Below are positions 45,101 to 63,024 of a DNA stretch of 64,000 bases, piece by piece. Source of the stretch: Acestrorhynchus altus (Eukaryota; Chordata; Actinopteri; Characiformes; Acestrorhynchidae); contig CM067503.1 in assembly GCA_034509495.1 (NCBI GenBank), forward strand, positions 26,197,268 through 26,261,267. The letters run 5' to 3'. A model generated the notes under the pieces. That model did no database searches, was not told where the DNA came from, and saw only the letters and a list, made by a program, of their open reading frames with translations. The number at the start of each line of letters is the position of its first letter. The stretch's first letter is position 1. Made by a program: the position numbers and the translations under genes.

Positions 45101-48100
45101 CAGACGGCATCTTCTCTGGAAATTGGTGAGTTAATTAGGAAGCAATTTCATGTCTGTTGTAGATAGCCATCATCGTGACCCAGAAACGTGATAGCAGCCA
45201 GGTCATTATGTCGTATGACATTGAAAAGTCATACAGCAATCACAAGTTATTCTTGGTAGTGTGAGGTTCTTGATACAGCAGTGATTCTGGAAGCTGTGAT
45301 TTACATTGAAACACTTAACATCCTTTGATAAGACGTGGTAGATTCAGGTCCAGACACAACAAATAATGTGGTTAAATACTCTCTTCATGAGACTGATTTG
45401 ATATACATGCTAATCAGTAAGCAAGGTCTTAGGTTGAGTTTAAAATCCCTTTATTGTCAGGCAGGATATCTATGAAGTCATCACACCAGACACTTGGGGC
45501 TTTTTCTTTCAACCCTGTAGATCTTGATTTTGTGTTCTAGTTTTGAATGCTTTTTGTAAACTTCTGTCTTCCATGCTCCAGTGCGTCCAGTGGCAGATCC
45601 AACTAAGCAAGCACAGTCTGATGGAAATGATAATGTTCAGTAAGTGCCATGTTGACTGAGTGTTTACTCTCACTAACTGAGTTATACTCTCTCATGTCTG
45701 CTCATTTGTTGTGAACGATCTTGCTTATTGTATTGTGTATGAAAATCTGTCTAAATTGCCACTTGAATAACATACAAAACATAACATTTCACAACAAGAC
45801 TTGTTAAGAAAGTCAGTAATTACAGACAGTCTGCTGACACTTGGTGGTCACTCCATGAAAACCTTTGACATTTTTAACCTATTTAAACATGTGGACATTT
45901 GATCTTCATTTTAACAATACTGAGAGATAAAGATCTGAAAACAATTACGATTCAGACCTTCTACTGTCTGTAAAATAATTTACAGGTGGAGAACATTAAA
46001 AACAAGTGCTAACATGGCCAGTTCAGAATGACTTAGCAAGTTATGGGTCTCCTACAATCCTAAAATCTCATCATGGACCTACAGGTAGCCGTTGCCACAG
46101 TTGACATCAAAGTGTAGCATCTACCATCAGAAAGAAACTAAACAAGTTTGATGTACATGGGAGGTGTACAAGGAGAGGTTTGCTGTCAAAAAAAGCATCA
46201 AGGGAAAACTGCAGTTTGGCAGAGAACATCTAGACAAAGACCATAACTTCTAGAACAATGTGCTTTGGACAGATAAACCCATTTGGGCACAGTAAGGAGA
46301 CATGTTTGGTGCAAACCAAACTACCAACTGTGAAGCATGGAGGTGGAAGTGTCATGGTTGCTTAGCTGCAGCAGGGTGTGGAGAACTCTTCATCATAGAA
46401 CCATTATGAAATCATTATTGTATCGGAGGGGTATTAATGAAATAATTCTGAGTGGTGGAGTGGGAATGTCTTTCTTCCAGCCAAAGTCAGAGACTGGTAG
46501 ACAGTTAAATCTAATTGACATTATTTCAGCCGAAGGAGCCAGATACCAGCTATTATGGCATTTTTATTTCCTCACAATTGCATTTCTATTCATTACATTT
46601 TGCAAATAATCTATAAAAATAATTATGTGTATTTATATGAGTTTATGTGTCATGTGTTTAAATATGTTTAAAAATCAAAGGTGTTCATGGGACGTTTTCA
46701 CATGACTGTATAGTATAGTTTAGTATAGTTTACATCTGCTTTGTTTGATCAAATTCAAAATAGACTCAAGTGATTGTACCTCTGCTGTAAATCTGCTTAT
46801 GTTATCTGTATTGTCATGCCTTTATGCACATTTCAGAGCAAGACACGAGGCACTTCAGAAACTGGCAACCTTCTTTGCTCAGCCTAAATCGCCTGCTCAT
46901 GCTACTCTGAACAAGAACACAATGTAAGGCTTTCAGTACCTGTAGACAATTCAAACATTCAGTTTAAAATCAAATAAATGAAGAAATCTGAAAGGGTTTG
47001 TTTTCTCCTCTTTTCTGATGCATGTTTGTGTATGAAGAATTGAAGAACCAGAGCCAGGTAAGACTTTGTTTCACAAAGTAATGAGGCTTAAAGTGTTCTG
47101 TAAAAGTAAGAGTGTCTTAACAGTTTAACTAACATGACATTCTTTCTCGTTTTTGTCTCATGTTGATGTAGATGAACCAGAAAGCACGTAAGTTTTCTCT
47201 GAATGTTGACATTCACACAGGCATACGTACATGTACAAGCTCTCCAGCCATGTGTTGTCTAATTGTTCTGCTGTGGCATGCTGTCAGACTGGTTTTGCAT
47301 GTAGAATGTGTAAAATTCTCCAGCTGGCTGTGTCATTGCACTGGCTCTGCACTCACTCTGCTCTCTTCTTTCCTTTAATCCTTTAAAGAGCTAAACAGGA
47401 TGTAGATCTACAGATACTTCCTCCTCCAGACCTCTATGCAGACCTTGTTGTTGGGGAATCAGAGGGCATCTGCTGCAAGTAGGTGGATAAGATTTCTATT
47501 TAACCAAACTATCTCACCCCACCCAAAGCATTAGGCATTTGGCCTACAGCTACAGCAATGCAAGTGGTTCACAATCTGGGTCTTGAAGTAGCTCTGCTCC
47601 GCACATTTTAGTGTTTTTTTGCCAGAAAATTCCAATTAGAAGCCGTGCCACTATGTCCCTCATATCACTACTGGGGTGACCGGATGTCATATGTGATGGA
47701 ACATCACACCAGCAGTTAGGGGAGTGTGTCACACCACTGCAAAGGCTGGATTGAAGCACTCACAAGTCATCCATACTTGAACTCAACTATCATCAAATCC
47801 CAAAATGACCTTTGATACCTTGCTAAAGACAATATAGTTCTAAAACAGCAGCCCAGGATTCTGCTTCATGACACCACTGCAAACAAAGTCAGACTAGATG
47901 GCAGCAATTCATCATCAGCTTGCTTCTCTCAGTCCAATGATGCGCCTCAAGTCTGTCAGCTGGTCAGAGTGACTTTAAGTGCATTGTATCTGGCAGTCAA
48001 CAATGACATGAAGAGGTACACTACCCAAAAGTAGCCTCTGACAGCCTTTTAATATGGCAGTGGGGGAATAAATTTGACACCCTCTTGTGCCGAGACCCAG

Positions 48101-48359
48101 TGTCTAATCAGACTACACCTTACATAGATATTTTCATACCTGTCTGAGACTCAACTGCTTGCTGTACATATGGAGTGTAAAATTTGACATGTCAGAAGCG
48201 TCATTGTGATCCTGAAAAGATTACGAGCTCATGTAGCTCATATTGAAGGTCATGAACCTAAATACAGATGATAGACTTTCTACATTAGAATTGCTCACAT
48301 AGTGTAAGAAATATTCTGCTTGATATTTACTGTGTTTTTCTATTTTTTTTCGCAGCTAA
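35344..48359 (+). CDS. fyb2: FYB2-like adaptor (FYN-binding protein 2 / C1orf168), complete 19-exon coding path
   Basis: The FYB proteins are cytosolic immune-receptor adaptors (FYB1 = ADAP/SLAP130) that link SH2/SH3 partners to integrin activation. The exons listed separately sum to 3489 nt with consistent phase at all 18 junctions, giving 1162 residues and a stop; human FYB2 is considerably shorter (about 730 residues). Order: N-terminus MEQDKGEDFKSLRARFQ (the FYB start motif, residues 1-17), a long Pro/Ser/Ile-rich disordered region (to about 547), KPPPPPPRKTP (about 573, SH3-ligand type), a Lys/Glu helix-like repeat (762-920), KKKFKVTG leading into the helically extended SH3 domain (about 925-1000, with ENCKGRKNDL, KGKWLA and YGYISV), an Asp run, and a tyrosine-bearing tail ending DLYADLVVGESEGICCN. 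FYB2 rather than FYB1 is inferred from linkage to DAB1 and PRKAA2. Confidence 0.9.
35529..35593. repeat. (ATT)n microsatellite
   Basis: A pure ATT array of about 65 bp in FYB2 intron 1. Confidence 0.98.
35594..36480 (+). mobile_element. Family E element interrupted by a retroelement tail
   Basis: gtgaggtcaggatgttggatgatcaccaccccaa...ccactgctccacagctcaatgctgggg (35599-35708) and ctagacaagctgtgtgtgcatttgcacatctgtgtcagcaa...cacaaacatttggacatata (36369-36474) are consecutive parts of one repeat. They are separated by about 630 bp that end in a retroelement tail. Confidence 0.65.
36225..36350 (+). mobile_element. Retroelement 3' tail with (TATCC)n
   Basis: ggaaccttaatttccctgagggaaccctcccaagggatcaataaagt followed by about ten TATCC units: a non-LTR or SINE-type 3' end with its microsatellite tail. 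A near-identical core (atttccctgaggaatccctcccaagggattaataaagt) is at 61591-61630. Confidence 0.75.
36621..38253 (+). CDS. fyb2: FYB2 exon 2, large exon (1633 nt)
   Basis: Acceptor cttcccacag, donor gtaagt; phase 0 in, phase 1 out. It encodes DKGEDFKSLRARFQ, a basic/proline segment (PAIPEKPKTL, KSPVKRQLSQPE), a lysine-rich KKKGFFNFTKSSKAEKEK patch near residue 150, then a long Ile/Pro/Val-rich stretch, and VDYYGHSRDKPIDEYN near the end, with paired tyrosines. It is mostly disordered with no folded domain. Confidence 0.95.
38254..39812 (+). other. FYB2 intron 2, nothing recognised
   Basis: AT-rich intron with no repeat or exon identified. It ends in gcttctccgtttag, the acceptor of the 39813 exon. 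Confidence 0.6.
39813..40007 (+). CDS. fyb2: FYB2 exon 3, polyproline KPPPPPPRK
   Basis: The exon is 195 nt, phase 1 in and out, with donor gtagaa. It encodes RASPVPKLQAETKSA and AVKAKPPPPPPRKTPLTVPN, then DVQISTLLDLPLEEN. The six-proline run followed by Arg-Lys is a plausible SH3 or EVH1 ligand, like the proline motifs of FYB1. Confidence 0.9.
40294..40585 (+). CDS. fyb2: FYB2 exon 4, acidic/serine-rich
   Basis: The exon is 292 nt; acceptor ttgttacag, donor gtaaat; phase 1 in, phase 2 out. It encodes IIIPAPVDFTSKNSTFDDSE, an acidic region and SLPDSPISPSPS. Without splicing the next codon would be a TAA, so the gtaaat donor is needed. Confidence 0.88.
40619..40680. repeat. (CATA)n microsatellite
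   Basis: Tandem CATA with a TATA interruption, in the 142-bp intron between FYB2 exons 4 and 5. It fills nearly half of that intron. Confidence 0.97.
40728..40822 (+). CDS. fyb2: FYB2 exon 5, basic KKSKTAKKQRK
   Basis: The exon is 95 nt; acceptor tttttatag, donor gtatga (weak); phase 2 in, phase 1 out. It encodes TSEINYNSGNEELATNKKSK and then TAKKQRKVAPI. It contains a single tyrosine in INYNS, which resembles a GRB2-type Y-x-N motif. Confidence 0.85.
41066..41091 (+). CDS. fyb2: FYB2 exon 6, microexon (26 nt)
   Basis: Acceptor cttgaattacag, donor gtacgt. It encodes the remainder of an Asn codon plus PYSDSHNV, a single-tyrosine peptide. Phase 1 in, phase 0 out. Frame continuity with the neighbours supports it. 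Confidence 0.75.
41150..41210 (+). mobile_element. SINE/LINE 3' tail fragment
   Basis: ttgttgctctggataagtgcatctgctaaataccataaatgtaaatgtaa is the widespread fish retroposon tail (gctctggataagagcgtctgctaaatg type). It ends 33 bp before the next FYB2 exon. Confidence 0.75.
41243..41277 (+). CDS. fyb2: FYB2 exon 7 (35 nt)
   Basis: Acceptor ctattctcag, donor gtgatt. It encodes NEDSLRKSLFA plus two bases of an Arg codon completed at 41391. Confidence 0.8.
41391..41886 (+). CDS. fyb2: FYB2 exon 8, Lys/Glu repeat (single-alpha-helix-like) and start of the hSH3 lead helix
   Basis: The exon is 496 nt; acceptor gattttacag, donor gtaaga; phase 2 in, phase 0 out. After KSVSLDEKEPKKKEK it is almost entirely Lys, Glu, Asp, His and Gln for about 145 residues, built on a roughly 10-residue unit (EKEKEKKEQK), and ends NEIKKKFK. 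FYB1 has a shorter Lys/Glu stretch in the same place ahead of its hSH3 domain. The pattern of opposite charges three to four positions apart is what single alpha-helix domains show. The antisense frame across it is an artefact. Confidence 0.93.
42114..42250 (+). repeat. (CT)n polypyrimidine tract at the FYB2 exon 9 acceptor
   Basis: About 125 bp of CT/CCCT repeats run directly into tctctgtag|gtcaca. The microsatellite therefore doubles as the polypyrimidine tract of this splice acceptor. Confidence 0.93.
42251..42410 (+). CDS. fyb2: FYB2 exon 9, first part of the helically extended SH3 domain
   Basis: The exon is 160 nt; phase 0 in, phase 1 out; donor gtgagt. It encodes VTGAEEAMYQVRARENCKGR, KNDLAVKAGETVSIIRTSD and CPKGKWLARDSNNN. 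The GKW and acidic-loop arrangement (KAGE) correspond to the FYB hSH3 fold, which in FYB1 binds lipids rather than classical proline peptides. Confidence 0.95.
43380..43512 (+). CDS. fyb2: FYB2 exon 10, end of the hSH3 domain
   Basis: The exon is 133 nt; acceptor ctgctttcag, donor gtaaac. YGYISVESVELDVQEMMELG closes the SH3 fold, followed by KKAKASSRQNSSVLTDPEVT. Phase 1 in, phase 2 out. Confidence 0.94.
43650..44460 (-). mobile_element. Tc1-like transposon remnant in a FYB2 intron
   Basis: cacttgcaccactctttggaggatctttcacaggaggtctgttaagttaaggtctggac...gggtttgcaaactttccagcagcaa matches the layout of a fish Tc1-like element with its transposase on the - strand. On the - strand, 43886-44098 reads SVTVTILPRSGKIKSLRITS, a degraded DNA-binding region. 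No intact frame remains. Confidence 0.7.
44652..44680 (+). CDS. fyb2: FYB2 exon 11, microexon (29 nt)
   Basis: Acceptor gattttgcag, donor gtaagt. It encodes the remainder of an Arg codon plus SSNHYIQES; one tyrosine. Phase 2 in, phase 1 out. Confidence 0.78.
44869..44944 (+). CDS. fyb2: FYB2 exon 12, aspartate run
   Basis: The exon is 76 nt; acceptor gtgtctttag, donor gtaagt. It encodes TDDSEEWGDDDDDDTPFTP, where six consecutive GAT codons form a coding trinucleotide repeat. Phase 1 in, phase 2 out. Confidence 0.88.
45091..45125 (+). CDS. fyb2: FYB2 exon 13 (35 nt)
   Basis: Acceptor caattttacag, donor gtgagt. It encodes DLIQTASSLEI with split codons on both sides (phase 2 in, phase 1 out). 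Confidence 0.8.
45582..45639 (+). CDS. fyb2: FYB2 exon 14 (58 nt)
   Basis: Acceptor ccatgctccag, donor gtaagt. It encodes RPVADPTKQAQSDGNDNV. Phase 1 in, phase 2 out. Confidence 0.82.
45830..46710 (+). mobile_element. Tc1-like transposon remnant, family D, in a FYB2 intron
   Basis: The left end actccatgaaaacctttgacatttttaac and the right end aaaaatcaaaggtgttcatgggac are inverted relatives. The middle carries gaacaatgtgctttggacagataaaccc...gtgaagcatggaggtggaagtgtcatggttg, transposase-derived (a GSVMV-type core). Frames are broken. It is inserted 190 bp after FYB2 exon 14 in the same orientation as the gene. Confidence 0.85.
46837..46923 (+). CDS. fyb2: FYB2 exon 15 (87 nt)
   Basis: Acceptor gcacatttcag, donor gtaagg. 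It encodes ARHEALQKLATFFAQPKSPA and HATLNKNT, a probable amphipathic helix followed by a basic segment. Phase 2 in and out. Confidence 0.88.
47038..47057 (+). CDS. fyb2: FYB2 exon 16, microexon (20 nt)
   Basis: Acceptor tgtgtatgaag (poor pyrimidine tract), donor gtaaga. It encodes IEEPEP between split codons. It is kept because it alone restores phase between 46923 and 47172. Confidence 0.6.
47172..47187 (+). CDS. fyb2: FYB2 exon 17, microexon (16 nt)
   Basis: Acceptor gttgatgtag, donor gtaagt. It encodes EPES between split codons (Asp before, Thr after). Its phase fits exons 16 and 18. Confidence 0.6.
47389..47478 (+). CDS. fyb2: FYB2 exon 18, DLYADLV tyrosine motif
   Basis: The exon is 90 nt; acceptor cctttaaag, donor gtaggt. 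It encodes AKQDVDLQILPPPDLYADLV and VGESEGICC. The tyrosine in DLYADLV is a plausible SH2-ligand site. Confidence 0.85.
47479..48355 (+). other. FYB2 last intron, repeat-like but unclassified
   Basis: About 47540-48100 reads like a decayed interspersed element (repeated phrases such as tgacaccactgcaaa and tcacaccactgcaaagg) but matches no family I recognise. There is no coding sequence. Confidence 0.4.
48356..48359 (+). CDS. fyb2: FYB2 terminal coding exon (last base of Asn codon and stop TAA)
   Basis: Acceptor tttttttcgcag, then C-TAA. The C completes AA|C (Asn) from 47478, so the protein ends GICCN. The remaining exon is 3' UTR. Confidence 0.72.
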
Positions 48360-49390
48360 TTCACAGCAAACCTTTAAGACACTGGAAGAGTTTACACTCA
48401 TCAGGACGGACAATTGCTTGCTTTACTAGGTCTGAGGGTGCATCATTATAAAACTACTGGAACTCCTACACCCTGACTGGTGTGAAAGAATGCTGTCAGG
48501 TGTGTAGAAAAAAGGATGCGCTGGTATGTGTATGATGTACACGTGGTTAAAGGCAGGACTTCCTTTAATTTATATTTTATGCAAAAGCACCTTTGTATGT
48601 TGAAGTGCATTTTTCTGTGGGATGATGTTATCATTTCCCTTCCTGGGTGTTTCCATTACCTTCAAGCTACCCTGAGTGACCCTGATCCACTCTAGATGAC
48701 TTTGGCTATTGATATGATCTTATGTAAAGAACGGGTTTGGAACAGATGAAGCTAAAGTGAACAAAAATATGCCAACTGAAATGTGTTACCCGTTTTGGTT
48801 ACATCAGCATGAATCAGTTTGTGTTCTTTTGCATGGTTTATTTTAATAGCTAATTTTCACATGAGTGGAAACCTGGGCTTATTGAAGTATTTACAGCTAT
48901 TCTCACAGAAGATGTACACCTCTGTGGACAAGCCGGGGCTGACGTCTGTTGTGTATTGATAGTATTACGTGCGTTTTTGAAAATCTGGAATTATGTTAAA
49001 CATGAAAGATTTTTGGCTGTTATGAAGAAATTGATTTCCTAAGGTATTATTTTCCAGTGCTAGTCCTGCAGTGCAGCAGTCAGTGCTAAGACAGTAGTTG
49101 GAGAATTTCATCTGGTATGATTGGTAAAATCACTATCTCTGCGTTTCAGAGAGACAGTAGGAGTTTGGCTTGTCATGCTGTTTTAATATACAAATGAACT
49201 AAAACAGTGTATTAGTTACGGTACAGTGTCTACAGTGCGCACACTGTGAAACAAATACAGTTATAGTTCATTATATTATAAAAAAAGAAAAATGTCCTAT
49301 CAGACATAAATCAAAACAGTAATGTAGCACTCTTTTTGGAATCTGGAAATTACATCAAATAAAATAAACTAACAATAAATTGATATTTAT
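48360..49390 (+). other. fyb2: FYB2 3' UTR
   Basis: Non-coding, AT-rich sequence ending at overlapping AATAAA signals at 49358-49363 and 49363-49368, followed by a T-rich stretch (atttatttttttctgtt). No repeat recognised. The end point is inferred. Confidence 0.55.
49358..49368 (+). terminator. fyb2: Overlapping poly(A) signals, FYB2
   Basis: aataaaataaa contains two AATAAA hexamers sharing one base, about 1 kb after the FYB2 stop and followed by U-rich sequence. Confidence 0.55.
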
Positions 49391-52300
49391 TTTTTTCTGT
49401 TATTTTGATTATTTACAGAAATAATTATTTTAAAATGTTATATATTCGTCTGGTACAATACACCATATAACTGTGCTTTTTTAAACCTGAAACTGGGCTG
49501 GGGCTATGTGAATTGTTTTTTCGCTGTGATTAAATGTTTTTGTTCAGTACTTTTAAATCCTTTTAAAACTTGGGAATCTTTTGAAAAGTGAAAAGAATGA
49601 TGTGTACATTGTAGTGATTTATCACAATAAAGTAAAACCATATTTATGTACTGATAGCAATAACCACAACACACAGTATGCATATGTTTTCTATTTACTT
49701 CTCCTTTTGTACAATAAATAATAAAGTGCAAATCAAAACAGGAACACCATGCAGTGCATAATTTGTGTAAAAACAAACCACATTCAGACAGAAAGAGATA
49801 CACGCACATTTACAGACAAACTGTTAAAGAGAACACTGTCTCAGGTAGGTATGTTACACTTACACAACACCAGAATAGGCAGCAAAAAGGAAAATTGAAG
49901 TTCCTTCTTTCTCCTTAGGCAGACAGTATACTGAACCAAAGTGACAACTGCAGGCACTGTAGTTGTACTGAACTGGAACTTGGTTGGCATGCTGGGAGTA
50001 TTATTGTCTTGGAGTGTTGTTTGCAGATTGTGGAAGAAACAGAAAACAACCAAAATTACATGTCAACCATACAGTTTTGGTAAAGGCAAGATGGATGTGC
50101 ATCTCAGAAAACATGACCAGCACTTGTTTTGAGTGTTTAGTTTAGATCTCTTAATCAACTTGGATAAAACAGCAAAGTAAATTTGTCTCTATACATACGT
50201 ACTATCAGTGACAGACTGGAGGATATTTAAAGCAAGATTTCTCAATACACTGGATAACATAACCCCTTAACATAATCCCCAGAACCCTATTAAGAACAAA
50301 TCAGCCAGTTTGCATTGCTTTGAATGTATTTCTCCATTAGTAAACATTAAGCCCTATTTGAACGATATTAGTTTAACCTGGGGAGGTGGAATAATGTAAT
50401 TTTACTACAGGGCATCTGTGAAATTTGTCAAAGAATAAGAAATCTTGGCATAAAATAACTGGCTACTTGATTTGCACTGCTGCCTCCTCCAAAAAAGTAC
50501 AACTAATAAAAAATGAGTGGATGAAAACCATATTGTATAACCCACTAGGGATAAAAATTCAGTTTGGAAATACTAAATAATTATGAATTAAAAATAATAA
50601 AACTCCCTCGCACACAGCCATCAAACCCAGCCTATATGCCGGGCTGTTTCATCCAGAATTTTGGCTGAGTTTGCAGTAGGTATGAATGTTTGCAACAGAC
50701 TTGAACTACCTGAGGTATGTGTGCCATGCACAATAAAACTACATGCCTTCTCTACCATCTCAGTACTGACAAATCCTGTGAAGCAGTCCTCTTCTTGTCC
50801 AGAGGAAATGAAGAAAAAAAAAAAGCACATCGATTCACACAGGATTAATATTACCTGAGGTTACTTTTACAGCTTGATTAACAGAAGGAATGTTTACTGA
50901 CTCAGGAATGCGCAGCCTATAAAAATGACTCACATTTGGACAGGACTACAATCAATGAAAACCTCTAGTAAAAATGACTTTACCTCCCCATGAAATACTA
51001 ACCCCTACAAATAGGGCTTTAGAGTGTAAAAAAAGTCAACAAACACAAGGGGTTAAGAACAGCCTAAATGATTCATCCTTTTATAATGGAATCACTGATC
51101 TGTGTTTTTAATTACACTATAAGAACACTCTCTGGAGTTTTAATTGGGGAAAAAATTCAACTTCTGTTATTTTAGCTTGTGAAAAGCCTGTATTGTGCTC
51201 CAAGAAAAAAGGCTTCTATACCTACACGACGTTTTTCTACCGTAGAGTAGAACCATCTAACCATTTAAGCATTCAAAGGGTTCTTTAAGTTGTCATGGTT
51301 CTGTATGGAACCACTGGCTTTCCAACAGAAACCATACAGAACTCCTTTTTGTAAAATCAAAAGCAGGCCAACCATAAGCACAGTTTGTGGTGTGATGTTT
51401 CATAGCCACAAAATATTTAAAAAATGTAATTTAGTATTTTCTCAGGAAAGTGTCCGAAAGTCTCCCTCTATTTAAGTTATCTGACTGAGAAATTGTTCTT
51501 TATAATATCCCCCTTTATTAAAACAAAGCTTAAATCATATCAGTTAAGGATACATTAAACCATATTGCGTCTGACTTAGTTTCATGCTTAATTTACCTGT
51601 TTAAATTAGAAAATTACCTTCGTGAAATAACTTCCTGTCCATCTTTTGTCTAATGAATGTCGTAGCAGTAATGTACAGTGTAATGTCATATATTCAACAG
51701 TAGGGAGCAGCAATTCCACTATAAACATTATTTTGCCTAAGCAGATTTCTCAGAAGGTGCATACAGATGCCTATGATAATACAGCCCACCATCTCACCCA
51801 CTGTTAATGGGTGTGGGGGGGATTACAGAGTAAATGTGAAGAATGTGCTCTACCAGGTTCTTGCCTCTACCATGGCCTCGCTAGGCTCATAGACGTGCAC
51901 GCAAACAAAAAGGCAACCGCCCCAAACATACTCTGACCCCTCTGTATAAACACAAAGATCAGAAAGAAGCCAAAGAAGAAAGAAGACTTCTCCCTAAAAC
52001 AAAGTTTTCTTTTAGATCTTTTTGAAGACATAAAACATACTTGCTATTTCTCTCCATTCTGTGTTTCTGCACTTCAGTGTTTGTGATCATAGTATTACAT
52101 TCAGCCTTATTATGTAACAGTAAGAGCACACTTAACATGGTACAAAAAACATTAACTGCATGCATTCACCACAAGCCATTCCCTACTCACTTACAGTACA
52201 AAGACAGAGGGTCTGGGAGATTCAGGAAGACCACCCCATTCACAAAGACAGTTACAAGTTGCTGTCTGAATCTTGGTGAAAACCAGGAGATGTGGAAAAG

Positions 52301-52676
52301 GGTAATGGAGTGAAAAGACCTAAGAAGGGTGTTCTTTTCAAATATGCTGGTTTGCGCTTTCCATCTGCATGTTCACTGGTTTATAACCATATTTTCCTGG
52401 AGATAAAGTTACTGTGTAGGAGGAAAAAAATGAGATATGGCTATTTAAGAAATGTGACTGCAGTGTTCTTTGTCCCTCCTGGCTTCGTTGTAGTCTAATC
52501 ACATGGCACAAAGAATGTACATGCTAACTTCCTGAACTCCTGTTATCCCTCTTTGTGATCTCATTTGTTTAATAGTAGCCAAAGACCAAACTATCAAAGG
52601 CTCTGATGGTAACATTCCAGAAATTAGGTCAAATAAATATATATGTCTAATAAATACATCTACAGTACTTCAGTTT

Positions 52677-52677
<1 letters not shown>

Positions 52678-52710
<33 letters not shown>

Positions 52711-52717
52711 CACACAC
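52678..52717. repeat. (CA)n microsatellite
   Basis: A CA run of about 40 bp with one CAAA interruption. Confidence 0.95.
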
Positions 52718-54107
52718 AAAAACATTTCAAAGTAATCCATCGGAAACTAAAGAGTACGTGTTCCGTTTAAGGCATCGGAGGAAGGTGTGCATGGTTTTAA
52801 CTCTTAAATGCTTGTGGTTTTAGTTTCTTTGACCAGTGTCACCAAAATCCACTCCATCTCATGTAATATCATAATGTTCAGTCATATAATATTTCGAAGG
52901 GGGAATACAAATGGAACAATGTTCTTCTTGATTAAACTGCAAGAATGTAAATACTATGATACTCATGGTACATGAACTATTTTCAACAACATTTTTAAGT
53001 CATGCTCTGGCACTTCTTACTTCATACTTCTCTCTCAGACTGTCTTCTCAGATATACCTCACTCAGGCTCTCCTTCTCTCTCATATCCCTCAGGCTTTAG
53101 ATCTGTCTCTCACTTCTACTGCATATCCCCTTTGAGGACAAGGCCAATGTGTTGTGCGGTTTGGACTCTCACACAACCCTCAGTCAAACTCTCCTACCCT
53201 CTTTCACTCTGTGCTCGACCTCTCCACCACAAGGCAACTTGTTTAGGCTTTGGCTATCCTCTCCTCTCCCTGCCTAACATTCGTCATTTCATAGCGATAA
53301 TGTTCCATGAATTTAAGGCATCATCACACAAACCGACCCCACTAAGGCTATGACATGACTAATAGGCAGTAGGAAAGGAATGGAGAGGCACAGCACTAAA
53401 TAGTGAAAATGCCCTTCCTCGGCACAAACTGGAGAGCAAATCACATTGGGTGATAAGTGTAAAATCCCTCGAATAACTGCATACAAAGATCTGCGTCTGC
53501 AGTCTTGTCTCTTCCCGTGCAAGTATTCTGTGCTCACTGTTGTGCTTTACATACAAATATGTACACTTTGGGTGAGATTCAGCCTCTGCACATTCGCTCA
53601 AAGTGCTCTCTAAGCTTGTATTGCCTCTTCCTTGCCGTCCTGTTGCTCAGAACACTTGCTATTAATTCCACACTCCACAAGCTAGTGCTTAAATAATGCA
53701 ACTAAATATGATAAAGAATCTCTGAAAAATAAATAATCTCATATCTAACAAAGTTATAATCATCTTCTCTTTGTATGCATATAAACTTAATTTTTGGTAT
53801 GTCATCGCAATCAACAGCAGTCTGACTAATGTGATCAATCTGAGAGTCTCTTAAAGAGTCTGTAAAATACATGTATAACATAATCTGTGTTATCAAAACA
53901 TTATATGGAGATATAAAAAAACAGAAAACAGATGAAGGGCTCTGTGGCCACCAAAGGCCTCAGAATGCTGAGTGTAATGGGAGTGAACTGTAACTGGGTG
54001 ACCCTGCAGAGGGTCCGACTTACATGTGAGCCCCCGCTCAAAAGGCCATGATCCTTTAACTCTTGACCCCTAGCTTCCATGGAGGTTCCTGTCACTGGGT
54101 GCTGTGG

Positions 54108-54117
54108 GTGTGTGTGT

Positions 54118-54182
<65 letters not shown>
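54108..54182. repeat. (GT)n microsatellite directly downstream of the PRKAA2 stop
   Basis: A GT run of about 75 bp with one TATG interruption, beginning 37 bp beyond the stop codon (54219-54221). On the mRNA strand it is an (AC)n tract at the start of the 3' UTR. Confidence 0.97.
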
Positions 54183-54185
<3 letters not shown>

Positions 54186-54218
54186 ACGCATGTGTGAATG
54201 AGTGCGTATGAGTGTGCC

Positions 54219-62721
<8,503 letters not shown>

Positions 62722-63024
62722 CTGTAAATATCAGGCAGAAACAATGGAGTTAACTATCGTATACAACAGACTAATGCAGAATTGTGCACTATAGGGGATA
62801 TAGGGGAGCACTGAAGCCTATGAGATGAAAATGTCACATCCGTGCTAGAAAATTCAGCTCAAGACCAGCTTTTGCTGGTAGGTGATTTCAGAAGGTTTAA
62901 TCTGGTCTGTCTGACTTCAGATGACTGAAAAGCATATGAGATTCTGGTTAACCAGCTCTTTTGAAGAGCAGTCTTTCGCCATGATCAGGAAATACGCTAT
63001 GTATTTCATTGTATTGTACACACA
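62722..63024 (-). other. PRKAA2 intron, nothing recognised
   Basis: Short AT-rich stretch without exon or repeat signals. Confidence 0.5.

Larger units (their letters stand above)
49391..54218 (-). other. prkaa2: Probable PRKAA2 3' UTR and flank
   Basis: No coding sequence recognised. On the - strand, AATAAA signals (TTTATT on +) occur near 51511 and 49386, so the UTR could reach nearly to the FYB2 3' end. It includes (CA)n at 52678-52717 and the long GT tract at 54108-54182. Mammalian PRKAA2 also has a multi-kilobase 3' UTR. Confidence 0.45.
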
